This document shows positions 12,101 through 19,969 of a stretch of 60,000 bases of DNA, one piece after another. The notes below the pieces were generated by a model. It saw only the letters and a program-made list of their open reading frames with translations. It had not been told where the DNA came from and made no database searches. Where the stretch lies: positions 358,001 to 418,000 of the forward strand of contig WPIO01000185.1 of NCBI GenBank assembly GCA_009760855.2, given 5' to 3'. This DNA is from Cristatella mucedo. Its lineage: Eukaryota > Bryozoa > Phylactolaemata > Cristatellidae. Within the stretch, counting starts at the first letter, position 1, and the number at the start of each line of letters is the position of its first letter. A program made the translations under genes and the position numbers.

Positions 12101-15100
12101 TTTTTAATTTAGGGGTTATACGAGTGTTCGAAAGAAAACACCTGATTCATAAGGGTCATGCTTTAGAAGTCAATTCAAGAGGCCACCGACTTCTGTGTTG
12201 TCTCTTCTGATGTAGCACATTCAAATGTCTACTGAGTTTTTACTAAAAAATGATCGGCTACTGGTGGGGGCCAAACACCTGCCTCAGCTGCCTGTCAATG
12301 TTGCTCCATAGTCGTTCTATGCGTTGACTGGATGGGGCACTGCATCAGCACCAAACAAGGATCCCTCAAAGTACTTTGCTGGCCAGGTAGTTTGATTTAG
12401 GGTTGTCGTCTTGCTGCCAAATGTAACGAGCTCCGTGAGGAATATTTGAGCTTTGAAATCCTACTCGGTTGACCAACAATAAATCAGGAAGCAAAATATC
12501 TGCGAACAAAAAATACCTATCGACATCATATGCAACTTGCATCCCAACTGTTGCACCTTGGTACATGTTTGAAGCTTGTTGAGGTACATGCTTTTGACTA
12601 AAAAACAAAATTTACAATGTGGCTGTATACCTTGAAGTTCTTAACTCAGCTGCTATCAAATCGGTATTTCGAAATTAAGTTTAGCTTTGCGTGTACACTA
12701 CTGCAGCAGTCTATTTTGGTTTGATACATTTTTTATACATGCAAATGGTTGCATGGCATAAATTCGATGACGTTTGACAACGTGTATAGAAAAAAATTAC
12801 ATAATTTAGGTAAGGAATTTCCGAAGCACGAAACTACACTATCAGTAAAGCTGTCTTTAAAGTCACAACTATGAACCTTAACCAGCTGCAAATATATACC
12901 TCAATGCACCAAGGTTTTACATATTACGATTCAAGTCAAGCATATGATTTAGAAATCGCAAAAAATATTTGTAGATTTAGATCTAATGCACCATTCATTT
13001 GTGGTTGTATAGCGCCATGAGAGAAACATCACTCTGGTCTCTTACATATACATCAGGGCTCAAGTCCACGATCTATGTCTTCAAAGTTAAGGACATTGAC
13101 ATCGTCAAAAGACGAGCGCGTTAACCCCAAACCGTGACATGGTTTGCACTCTTTTTAGTTGGTGTGGAAATCGTCTTAAGTTCCAATACCATTTTCAACG
13201 TGTTTGTCTTTTAAAAGATATGATAAACAAGTATCGTATTTTTGGGCACCTGTTCCGTGTTTCCTAAACAGTTACCCTTAAATAAAAGTATTTTTGGTGC
13301 TGCAGTATCAATGTTATAGAAACAACATTGGTACCTCTCAGAGCTCATTTTCGTTTTAAAATTTGTTGGTGACTAATATCATGGCTATACCTTCAACGCT
13401 TCGCATGGTCGATAGCAAATCCTAGTAATGTTGTGGAAGTTGTTCTGCCGACAGATGTGCACCACATTACCACAGGCTTGGCATCGATCACCCAATGGAG
13501 TGCCCCCTCTTTGCCGAAATTGTCATCAGCTCAACCAGGAAGAGACCAGCTTCTATACTGTCTGATGATTGTCGGGAGGGATCACTGGAAAACCTTTTTG
13601 AACAATTTCATTGTAATAATATTCTGATAACTAGTTTTCAACATCACCTTGCAGCCTATACTAGGCAATGGGCAAGGCAGGAGCACTGTGATTTATTAGG
13701 GGACACGGCTAGACTTCATCATATACCAGTGCCAATACCAACATTAATAATAATTATTATTATAGTAAGTATTATCATACATTTGATCCCTCAGAGAGAA
13801 CACGTCTCTTCTAGGCACTTCACAGTTGCTGCAAATGAAGCACAGTTGAATGGTTAGTGTAGCATGCTGAATACACACAAGAGTAGCAAGGTTAGGAGTG
13901 ACATGCACAGGTTCAGCGTGCAAGTGTGGTTAGTGGCAGCATGTACAGTGTCAGAACACATAGCACACAAAGGACGAATCACAGGGACCCACTGCTGTCA
14001 TCAATAGGTACGTTTTTAAGTTCTTTTTAAATGTGGTCAAGTCAGGGGATGTTGTGACGCAAGTCGGGAGTGAGTTCCAGGCTTTAGGAGCATACGAACT
14101 AAAAAAAAAAAAAAAAAAAAAAGGCACGGTCTCAAGGATTTGAGGTTTTGTAGGTATAGGTAAACAGTTCGAAAGTGGCTGGTGCTATGCTTAGCCTGGT
14201 GGGGCAGTAGCTCTGATAGGTAGGCTGGAGCCAAAGAATGAAACGGTCTACAAGCGAGTGACAAACGTTTGAGGTCGATGCGTTGCTTGACTAGGAGCCA
14301 CTGCAGGTTGACGAGAAGTGGTGAGATGTGGCCACTGCGACGCTCACGGCATACAAGCCTAGCTGCAGAGTTTTTCACCAGCTGTAAACGCCTGCTTACA
14401 GTGGCCGATAGATCAGCAAGCAGCGAGTTACAGAAGTCAAGATAGGATGTCACGAATGCGCGTACCAGTTTAGATGTGGTATCCCTGTCTAATTTGCTTG
14501 ACAATCACATCGGCTAGAGTGAGAGTATAAATCGTGAAAAGAATGGGACATACACATAGCTCTGAGGTACCCTCGATTTCAGAGGTGCCTCGGATGAAGT
14601 TTGTCCACCCACGTCATTATCAAAAGCTGCCGAAAGATCGAGCAAAACAAGCATAGATACTCAACCCATGTTTGCATTCCTAAGTAGGTCGTATGCCGAA
14701 ACAGTGCTTACTCAGTGGAGTGATCAGCTTTAAAACCAAACTTGTACTTGCTGGCAAGGTTGGAAGTTTCAACATATAAGTTCAGCTGGTCTGCTACGAC
14801 TCGTTCCAGTGTCTTTGACAGGAATGGTTGGAAGGAGACTTTTCGGAAGTTGGCCAAGCTCTCTTCGTCTAGTGTTGTTTTCTTGAGTAATAGCCTTTTT
14901 TACAGTGGCCTAATGCAGCCTGTTTGAAAGGTGCTGGGACATGACCCGAGAGTACTGAAATTAATGATGTAAGTTATGTATGGCAGCAGCAGATCAATGC
15001 ATTGTAGAAGCAGGACAATTGGAAAAAGGTCTAGTGGACTAGTTGCCCTCTTTGATTGGAATACGAGCTTCAGGACTAGGTCACTAGTGATCTCCTTGAA

Positions 15101-17496
15101 TGCAGACATTGAGGTACTGACTGCAAGGAATTGAGAGACATCATTCCAGGGAGGGGGTGTTGCCATCGTGGGGAGGGACTCCCTGATCGTGTCAATCTTC
15201 TTGGCAAAGAAGCTAGAGAAGCTGCCAGCTAGATCATCACAGGGATCATTGGGTAAGGAGCTAACATGGGGCGATTGAGGAGATGGTTGATCGTTGACAT
15301 CAGCATAGCCGACATCAGGATTGTGCATCTGTGATTTAACAGTTTTTTTTTATAGAAACTGGACTTGGCCTTTGCTGGGATCGATTGGTACGACCTATAG
15401 TAGTCTTCGTATGCCTGTCGATTTACAGTCAGTCCCGATCTTCTTCGTTTAAACTTTTTCAAGCTTGCGCTTAGTGGATCTAGTTAGGTAAATGGCTGTG
15501 GTAAACCATAGGCTGTCTGGGCGAGGATGCACAGTTCGCTTTGTCAGAGGTGCTAACTAGTCGAGCATGTCAGCTAACTGTCGTGTTGTAGCAATCTACC
15601 AATGATGACAGGTCGGAAGTAGGATTGAGCAGCTGAGGCGAACCAGATATTCATGCACGGATAGCATCCCTGTCAAGGGTCTTGAGGTTTTATGATTCAC
15701 GTGCGATTTTAGATCATGATGGCACACGTAGACTAAATGAGATTTGCATGCATGTGGTCAGAAAAGCAGAATTATGTAATAATTTGTGATGACAAAGTGG
15801 TTGTATTAGAAAATTTGGTTGAGTGTGTGACCCTTGATGTGATTAGGGCCATGCACATGCACCACAAGAGACAATGAGTCAGTCAGTGCACGAAATTCAG
15901 GGCTGAAGGCGTTAGGTAGGTTATCAAAAAGTCTGGTAAGACCAAGGTGTGATGCTACTCGGTAGAGGTCTTATCAACAGGACAGTAGTGTACTGGTGAG
16001 CTTTGTCGAAAACTGTAAACAAGTCAGGTCGTCTCTAGTCACGCTCATACAATCAACATCAAAGAGATAGATACACTGTCGTGCAGTATGCAATTAATGT
16101 TTTACCCTGCCAGTACGTTCCTGAGGAGTCTTCTATCTTTTACTATACATGCACGCTTTTTTAATTTTTTCGGCGTGGTGTGTTACTCTGATCGCCGAGG
16201 AATGCAGTATTTGCCGTCGACTTTTATTTTTGTACTGATGCACCGTTTGCCATTCTTGATTTATATCTGCAGTGCATTGACTAGTTCGATGATCTCAGGC
16301 TCATTGCCTCTCCTAATGTGGGGATCAATTTACCTCCTTTGCAGGACGCACACTATGGCAGAAGTGGAAGCTATTCTGCTTCGACTAAGCCTAACATTTC
16401 AGCTACTCAGCCACCTGGTGGGTCGTCGTGGGCAGTGGGCTCGGGTCGGCCAAGTGCACCAACATCGGGCTCCTCTTTCGTGTCATCGCCAGGCGGCAGC
16501 TGGAGAACTGGTAACCAGCCTCAGCAGGCTGGTTGGGGCAACAATTATGGAGCCAGCAGTGGTGCTACCGGTGGAAATGCCTCTGTTGGACAAGCAAGCA
16601 GCTATGGAAATGGATATCGTGCTCAGCCTGCAAGCCAGGACACGCAATCTAGCGACTACAGCACTCGATCTGATGGGCATCCCACTCAGTCTATAGGCTA
16701 TGGTGCCCGGGCCAACAGTTATGGTGCCCCGACTGGTGGCTATGGTGCCCAGGCTAGCAGCCATGGTGCCCCAGCCGGAGGCTACGGTGCCTCGGCTAGC
16801 AGCCGTGGTGCCTCAGCCGGAGGCTACGGTGCCTCAGCCGGAAGCTACGGCGCTTCAGCCGGAGGCTACGGTGCCCAGGCTAGCAGCCATGGTGCCCCAG
16901 CCGGAGGCTATGGTGTCTCGGCTAGCAGCCGTGGTGCCTCAGCAGAAGGCTACGGTGCCTCAGCCGGAGGCTACGGTGCCTCAGCTGGAGGTGCCCCAGC
17001 CGGGGGCTACGGTGCCCAGGCTAGCAGCCGTGGTGCCCCAGCTGGAGGCTATAGTGTTCAGGCCGGAAGCCAGGGTGCCCAGGCCGGAGGCTATGGTGCT
17101 CAGACCAGCAGCTATGGCACTCAATCTGGTGGTTATAGCACACAATCAGGCAGCATCAGCACTCAGCCTGGCGGTTATGATTCTCAATCCCGTGGATACG
17201 GAGTTCAAACGGGAAGTTATGGTAATCAAGCAAGAAGCTCTGCCAACCAAGCTGGTGGCTATGGGAGCCCTGTCGGAAGCTACAGCAATCAAGCTGGGAG
17301 CTCCAGTAGCCAAGGCCGAAGCTATGGCAGCACTACTGGTTATGGTCAAAGTCAGGGTACCTCGGCGAGCTGGCCTTCTCAGCAGCAGTCTCTGCCACCA
17401 TCACGACCTCAAGCCACTACTGCACCTCAGTGGAGTCAGCAGCAGGCTAGTGGCACTCCTTCATGGCAGCAGAGCAGCTACAGCCAGCGAAGATAA
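1..17496 (+). CDS. HNRNPU-like: hnRNP U / HNRNPUL-family RNA-binding protein, 5'-partial, 13 visible exons
   Basis: Joined coding segments are 1-115, 196-329, 2221-2428, 2574-2783, 3791-3946, 4767-4871, 5026-5148, 9909-10037, 10735-10903, 11005-11199, 11284-11352, 11550-11695 and 16345-17496. Read from base 2 they give 969 residues plus a stop with phases matching at every junction. Seen in order: acidic and SR-rich linker (residues 1-95), SPRY domain (about 100-285), P-loop kinase-like domain (about 308-470) with Walker A GLPAAGKT and a [10 protein letters not shown] segment, an RG-rich linker, and a Gly/Ser/Tyr/Gln-rich tail (587-969). This order is that of metazoan hnRNP U proteins, which are nuclear RNA- and chromatin-associated factors in pre-mRNA processing and nuclear organisation. 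The SAP domain expected at the N-terminus is outside the window. Family assignment is strong; U versus UL1/UL2 orthology is not resolved. Confidence 0.93.
196..329 (+). CDS. HNRNPU-like: hnRNP U-like exon, SR-rich linker
   Basis: The acceptor is taken after CTGTAG (191-195), giving [14 protein letters not shown] and then an SR-type run ([15 protein letters not shown]). The exon ends in phase 2 at a GTATGT donor at 330. An alternative acceptor at 210 keeps the same phase and drops five codons; I prefer 195 because its polypyrimidine context is better. The Arg/Ser dipeptides suggest phosphorylation and SR-protein-type contacts (inference). Confidence 0.7.
330..2220 (+). other. intron of hnRNP U-like gene, nothing recognised
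   Basis: I see no clear mobile element or exon in this 1.9 kb. The small open frames (386-613, 672-881 and others) lack domains and consistent splice sites. Confidence 0.5.
2221..2428 (+). CDS. HNRNPU-like: hnRNP U-like exon, start of SPRY domain
   Basis: The exon encodes [24 protein letters not shown] and GKVAFEFK, which align with the start of the hnRNP U SPRY domain. Phase 2 of the preceding exon requires the acceptor AG at 2219-2220. The stronger-looking CTCAG at 2230 would break the frame unless a small exon was missed. The donor is GTACCA at 2429. Confidence 0.88.
2574..2783 (+). CDS. HNRNPU-like: hnRNP U-like exon, SPRY core
   Basis: This is a phase-0 exon of 70 codons between TTAG (2573) and a GTACGT donor (2784). 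It encodes [25 protein letters not shown] and GDVITAYL, the core beta strands of SPRY as seen in hnRNP U (RIGWS, YGY, YGE.F, NDVI). Confidence 0.93.
3275..3760 (-). mobile_element. LINE group B (L2-like) 3' fragment, degenerate
   Basis: Antisense to the host gene and within its intron. The minus strand carries the RT C-terminal tail ([14 protein letters not shown]..., equivalent to [14 protein letters not shown] in the best copy at 49.98-50.46 kb) and the GCxCCTAGAAAG hairpin near 3310. It is heavily mutated. Confidence 0.7.
3791..3946 (+). CDS. HNRNPU-like: hnRNP U-like exon, SPRY C-terminal half
   Basis: This is a phase-0 exon of 52 codons between TTTTTGTAG and GTAAGC. It encodes [27 protein letters not shown] and EFTVNFG, matching the SKNGxDLGVAF and EFNFG strands of the hnRNP U SPRY domain. 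Confidence 0.93.
4490..4620 (-). repeat. dispersed repeat copy 1, possible LTR-retrotransposon pol relic
   Basis: This is similar along about 100 bp to 5945-6090 (shared words include TAGCTAAGATACCAGGCATC). See the second copy for the coding interpretation. Confidence 0.5.
4767..4871 (+). CDS. HNRNPU-like: hnRNP U-like exon, SPRY to kinase linker
   Basis: This phase-0 exon has 35 codons ([20 protein letters not shown]...). It corresponds to the FPIPEEYTFI..V segment of hnRNP U just before the P-loop domain. The donor is the non-consensus GTGCTG at 4872. The join GAG to GTC-CTG-ATG reproduces the E-V-x-M-x-x-G-L-P order of the family, so the boundary is well supported despite the weak site. 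Confidence 0.87.
5026..5148 (+). CDS. HNRNPU-like: hnRNP U-like exon, P-loop (Walker A) of kinase-like domain
   Basis: The phase-0 exon encodes [13 protein letters not shown], a Walker A loop, then [14 protein letters not shown], which closely matches YNILGTNTIMDKM of vertebrate hnRNP U. The donor is GTATGT at 5149. A 4.76 kb repeat-filled intron follows. Confidence 0.95.
5750..5840 (+). mobile_element. LINE group B 3' terminus
   Basis: The fragment holds GTAGAAAGAGATTGAGTTCT, CTGAGGGTGCTTTATCAAAT and an ATT-repeat tail. This is the typical 3' hairpin and tail of the group-B element with all coding sequence lost. Confidence 0.75.
5945..6150 (-). mobile_element. possible LTR-retrotransposon integrase C-terminal relic (copy 2)
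   Basis: The minus strand reads [43 protein letters not shown] without a stop over 66 codons. The order K-H-Y-x-R, D-x-L-P, W-x-P-G-x-L resembles the C-terminus of Ty3/Gypsy-type integrases, but the match is short and from memory of the family pattern. Confidence 0.35.
6270..6440 (+). mobile_element. LINE fragment, linker before the reverse transcriptase
   Basis: An open stretch reads [19 protein letters not shown] and [14 protein letters not shown]. This is the basic, coiled-coil-like LR.KRR.LERKF... segment that lies between endonuclease and RT in CR1/L2-type LINEs. It sits in the 4.76 kb intron of the hnRNP U-like gene. Confidence 0.5.
6520..7355 (-). mobile_element. LINE group B, RT C-terminal region and 3' end
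   Basis: The minus strand carries [32 protein letters not shown] and CxxRLSCHI blocks of the LINE RT C-terminal region. A 3' hairpin near 6560 follows an AAT-repeat start at about 6520. A 70-bp stretch (around 6770-6890) is duplicated. Decayed, no full ORF. Confidence 0.75.
7356..7720 (-). mobile_element. LINE group B, second 3' end joined to RT fragment
   Basis: An ATT tail and a clean GCGCCCTCAGAGAACTCAGT hairpin (7390-7430) begin a second minus-strand copy abutting the first. From about 7490 it continues into a fragment related to 36.70-36.85 kb (shared GATTTTGAGC-type words). Internally deleted. Confidence 0.65.
8920..9550 (-). mobile_element. LINE group B, internally deleted copy
   Basis: The minus strand starts with an ATT tail and GCGCC hairpin (8925-9000), then the conserved 3' UTR (GGTTAGGGGTGACATGCACA). 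At about 9235 it jumps to the pre-RT region (finger/linker homologous to 14.94-15.24 kb). The RT core is missing. Confidence 0.75.
9909..10037 (+). CDS. HNRNPU-like: hnRNP U-like exon, kinase-like domain middle
   Basis: The phase-0 exon lies between TTGCAG and GTCAGT. It encodes [36 protein letters not shown]. The end equals the RKKRNFILDQ strand of hnRNP U that carries the Walker-B-like aspartate. The intron falls between DQ and TN. Confidence 0.94.
10735..10903 (+). CDS. HNRNPU-like: hnRNP U-like exon, kinase-like domain C-terminal part
   Basis: The exon starts [18 protein letters not shown] (family TNVSAAAQRRKM..F.GF) and continues [13 protein letters not shown] and LPEHAVLEMK-like PDDAVLEMK. 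The acceptor is TTTAG and the exon ends in phase 1 before GTTAGA at 10904. Confidence 0.94.
11005..11199 (+). CDS. HNRNPU-like: hnRNP U-like exon, end of kinase-like domain and basic linker
   Basis: With the split Ala codon it reads [30 protein letters not shown], equal to the hnRNP U segment NFTLPEVAECFDEI.YVEL...A..LL.QY. It ends in an Arg/Gly-containing linker ([17 protein letters not shown]). Donor GTGAGC. Confidence 0.92.
11284..11352 (+). CDS. HNRNPU-like: hnRNP U-like short exon, RG-rich linker
   Basis: This is a 69-nt exon in phase 1-1 encoding [23 protein letters not shown] between TTTTTTTAG and GTAAGT. It is a short relic of the RGG box that is much longer in vertebrate hnRNP U. 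Confidence 0.85.
11550..11695 (+). CDS. HNRNPU-like: hnRNP U-like exon, Ser/Gly/Arg linker
   Basis: This 146-nt exon returns the frame to phase 0. It encodes [34 protein letters not shown] and a Ser/Gly run. Acceptor ATAATAG, donor GTAGGC. Sequence complexity is low, so the call rests on phase agreement on both sides. Confidence 0.8.
11696..13740 (+). other. intron of hnRNP U-like gene, mostly unrecognised
   Basis: Apart from the short dispersed repeat at 12510-12660 I recognise nothing here. Composition is AT-rich and open frames are short. Confidence 0.5.
12510..12660. repeat. unclassified dispersed repeat, copy 1
   Basis: It shares GACATCATATGC-ACTTG, TTGGTACAT, GAGGTAC-TGCTT and ACCTTG-A words in the same order with 47735-47895. 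No coding content seen. Confidence 0.45.
13745..16070 (-). mobile_element. LINE group B, one of the longest copies (2.3 kb)
   Basis: Antisense inside the last intron. Read on the minus strand from 16070: a decayed endonuclease C-terminal block (about 15830-15900, HxKGHTL-like, compare family THxxGHTLDL), the basic linker (15229-15462, [24 protein letters not shown]), the pre-RT domain (14900-15328, [20 protein letters not shown]), RT remnants, the C-terminal [20 protein letters not shown] block (14037-14504), then 3' UTR, hairpin and ATT tail at 13745. Several frameshifts, and a 22-24 nt A-run (14101-14122) interrupts the C-terminal block. Confidence 0.85.
16345..17496 (+). CDS. HNRNPU-like: hnRNP U-like terminal exon: prion-like G/S/A/Y/Q tail
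   Basis: The acceptor is CTTTGCAG. The exon has 383 codons and a TAA at 17494-17496. The first third is Ser/Gly/Pro/Gln-rich. From about 16690 to 17110 it is an in-frame minisatellite repeating GGYGA-xASS-xGAPA-like units of 7, 8 and 14 codons. The last part is S/Y/Q/G-rich ([15 protein letters not shown]). The composition resembles FUS/EWS-type prion-like domains rather than the RGG tail of vertebrate hnRNP U. The other frame over the repeat is also open because the repeat is GC-rich, but it has no family match. Confidence 0.9.
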   Translation, partial: DAHYGRSGSYSASTKPNISATQPPGGSSWAVGSGRPSAPTSGSSFVSSPGGSWRTGNQPQQAGWGNNYGASSGATGGNASVGQASSYGNGYRAQPASQDTQSSDYSTRSDGHPTQSIGYGARANSYGAPTGGYGAQASSHGAPAGGYGASASSRGASAGGYGASAGSYGASAGGYGAQASSHGAPAGGYGVSASSRGASAEGYGASAGGYGASAGGAPAGGYGAQASSRGAPAGGYSVQAGSQGAQAGGYGAQTSSYGTQSGGYSTQSGSISTQPGGYDSQSRGYGVQTGSYGNQARSSANQAGGYGSPVGSYSNQAGSSSSQGRSYGSTTGYGQSQGTSASWPSQQQSLPPSRPQATTAPQWSQQQASGTPSWQQSSYSQRR

Positions 17497-18100
17497 ATCG
17501 ATCCTAGCAGCTTCATGCCTGGTCATCTTTTTTAAAGGATAATCCTTTCGTTGATCACATGCCTGTGTATATAGTTAGCTATTTCATTTTTTATGCTGTC
17601 ACATGCAATAGTGATATGATAGCGGCTCGTCAATGATCATTCATGCGAATGGTCTTGTTTTTAAACTCGTCTATACAGAATTACTCAAGTATGATAAAAG
17701 TGCGAAATCACCACCTGCTGAGCTGGTACTACAACTTGCTCGATTTCAGGCCTGACCATATTAGTTCAATGCTTTATGGTGTTTCATCCGGGTTACTGTT
17801 AGTCGAGCCTGTGCATCAGATAACTAGCTATGCTGGCAAGAAATATATTTTTGCTGCAATAAGTGTTGCTTCGTTTCTGTCAACTTATTTTCAGACCTCA
17901 AGCTTGACCTTCATCTTGGTCGTGACCTTTCGTATCGGGGATCAAGTCATGCTAAAGTGGTGGCCAAAGGCCATCGTGGGCCTATGGCAGCAGCAGATCT
18001 AATGTTACAAATGTCACTGTATAAACGTTTTTTTTTGTAGAAGATGCGATAAGACTTGATGTATACTTGGTCATCAATAAAATGTTATGGCACCAGCTCT
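17497..18100 (+). other. 3' UTR of the hnRNP U-like gene
   Basis: AT-rich non-coding sequence follows the TAA and leads to a canonical AATAAA at 18076-18081. A second AATAAA lies at 18357-18362 and could give a longer transcript. Open frames in this stretch (for example 17643-18002) have no recognisable content. Confidence 0.6.
18076..18081 (+). promoter_or_regulatory. polyadenylation signal AATAAA
   Basis: This is the first canonical hexamer downstream of the hnRNP U-like stop codon, about 580 nt into the 3' UTR. It is followed within 30 nt by a GT/T-containing stretch, which suits a cleavage site near 18100. Confidence 0.55.
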
Positions 18101-18980
18101 TTTACCAGGAACTGCATGGAATTTACAGCAATTTGCTGAGCAGTGACAGTAGACAATTCGGCTATCATTTATTTCTTCGTTTAAATGGCAAATAATGGCC
18201 ATTTAGGCCATCTCAGTACGGTTATCACGAGGGAAGCAGACATGCTCATGGTTTGACTAGACCAACCGGTGTATGGTGGTTATAGGAGTAGACTAGGTTT
18301 GCTGTCGTGGATCTCGTTAGCAAATGTCATCATTGTTATCTAATGCAACTAATACGAATAAAGACATTAGTATAGGGCCTTCAACAAGCTAGATCTCGCT
18401 ATGGGCAATGTGCATACACTGTTAAGCAAGTATTTAGGTTGGTTAGTGATAACATGTACCTTCTTGGAATTAACAAGTAACCCTCTTGGACACCTTATGC
18501 TGGATTCGTCATCAAACGTCATGGAGCTTTATTTTCGGCAATCGTGGACATGCAGAGCAGAATGTATCCAACTGAAATCGAATTTTTCTTTCGTCAGTTT
18601 AAACGAGCAGAGCTACACTCGCATCTCAAATTTCACTCCGATACATGAAGTGGTAATGGATTTGGCAAGGCATAGAACTGAAACTGTATAAATGTCAAAA
18701 CAATTTACATCGGCATCTTGATCTACCAAAGTTCAACAAGTTGGGATACAAGTTGTATATTATGCAGATATAGGTAAATTAGTCATTTGTAGATAAGTTG
18801 CTTCCAGTTTACATCTGGGTTATACGTGGTCGCAAAATCATTTTTTCTTTTTTTCCGGAAGTCGTAAGAAAAATTCCTATGCCAGCTCTTAACATTTATA
18901 TATCGAAAGGTACCCAAAATAAATTTTCGGACAAATTATTGTAAGTATTATCTTGGCATTCCCCATTAAAGTGGATTTCG
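18101..18980. other. intergenic, nothing recognised
   Basis: AT-rich sequence between the hnRNP U-like 3' end and a LINE. The 96-codon frame at 18401-18691 has no recognisable features. Confidence 0.5.
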
Positions 18981-18984
18981 GTAC

Positions 18985-19430
18985 GGGTAATAATAATAAT
19001 AATAATAATGTACTTGATAAAGCGCCCTCAGAGAACTTAATCTCTTTCTAGGTGCTTTACATTTGCTGCAAAGGGAAATGCAATTAAATGGTAAGTAAAA
19101 TCATGCTTGAAGAACAAACAAAATTAATGACATGGTTAGGGGTGACATGCACAGGGTCAGCATGCGAATGTGGTTAGTGGCAGCATGCACAGTGTCAGCA
19201 CGCATAAGCACGTGAAGGACGAATTACAGGGACCCACTAAATGCTGTCCTAAATAGGTGTGTTTTTAGGTTCCTTTTAAATGTGGTCAGGTCTGGGGATG
19301 TTCTGACGCAGATCGGGAGGGAGTTCCAGGCTTTGGGAGCATGACGGGTGAGGATGAGGTACGGGCCAGCGTCTTGGCAGCCCATTTGCATGAGAACGCC
19401 TGGCATGAAATTTAGTAAGTACATAAGACG
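18985..19430 (-). mobile_element. LINE group B, 5'-truncated
   Basis: ATT tail at 18988, clean hairpin (19020-19055), conserved 3' UTR, and the RT tail [20 protein letters not shown] on the minus strand. It is truncated at about 19345 and close in sequence to the copy at 42.64 kb, so relatively young. Confidence 0.85.
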
Positions 19431-19589
19431 TGATTTTAGTTTGAGCCTTTTGTCATCTTCTGGTTCATTTTAGCTAAATTAGAGTGGATTGCGATAATTC
19501 GTCAAACCTGTCAGAGGCACACCTAAATTACTCAAGTCGGAAGGAATGGTCATACCAAGCCCGATCGAGAAGTAATGGGTCTCAGCTTA

Positions 19590-19735
19590 GGGGTGCTTTG
19601 ACTTAATGACCCAGGTCGCGGGTTCTTCGAGTCCTGCATCACCTGCAGCAGGCTGTCTGATATAGCCCGTTTCAAGCACGATGGTCGCCGCCAGTGCCCC
19701 GCTACCAGCAAAATAAATGATGTTGTTGGACCAGC
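19590..19735 (+). repeat. possible SINE remnant
   Basis: It contains a B-box-like GCGGGTTCTTCGAGTCCTG with a two-base insertion, about 30 nt after an A-box-like stretch. No second copy was noticed in the window, so this is weak. Confidence 0.25.
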
Positions 19736-19969
19736 TGACTTGCATTCATGAGTGACGCAACCAATGGTCGATATGGTGCAGTTTTGTTACTTGGCTTCGG
19801 TGGCGGTGGATCTTGATGAGTCTTACGGAGGCACCGTCGCTAACGCGAGCGATATAAAAGAGACTTCGATTACTGCTCTTACACGTATATAAATTGAGCT
19901 GGCTGAATCGCCACTGCTGCAGTAATGCAGCTGAGGTGGGCGACGTCGGATTCGACGAATTACCTCAAT

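Noticed and set aside
14101-14122. Poly-A tail of a processed pseudogene
   Set aside because: The A run lies within the antisense group-B LINE between conserved words (GAACTAA and GGCACGGTCTC), so it is a local expansion, not an insertion end.
16088-16696. 202-codon frame overlapping exon 13
   Set aside because: Starts in the intron, ends inside exon 13 in the wrong frame, no family resemblance.
16700-17542. 280-codon Val/Pro/Glu repeat frame overlapping the hnRNP U-like tail
   Set aside because: Shadow of the coding minisatellite. The other frame continues the SPRY/P-loop protein in phase and matches low-complexity RNA-binding tails.
17643-18002. 119-codon frame in the hnRNP U-like 3' UTR
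   Set aside because: No domain, no good start context, lies before the polyA signal of the upstream gene.
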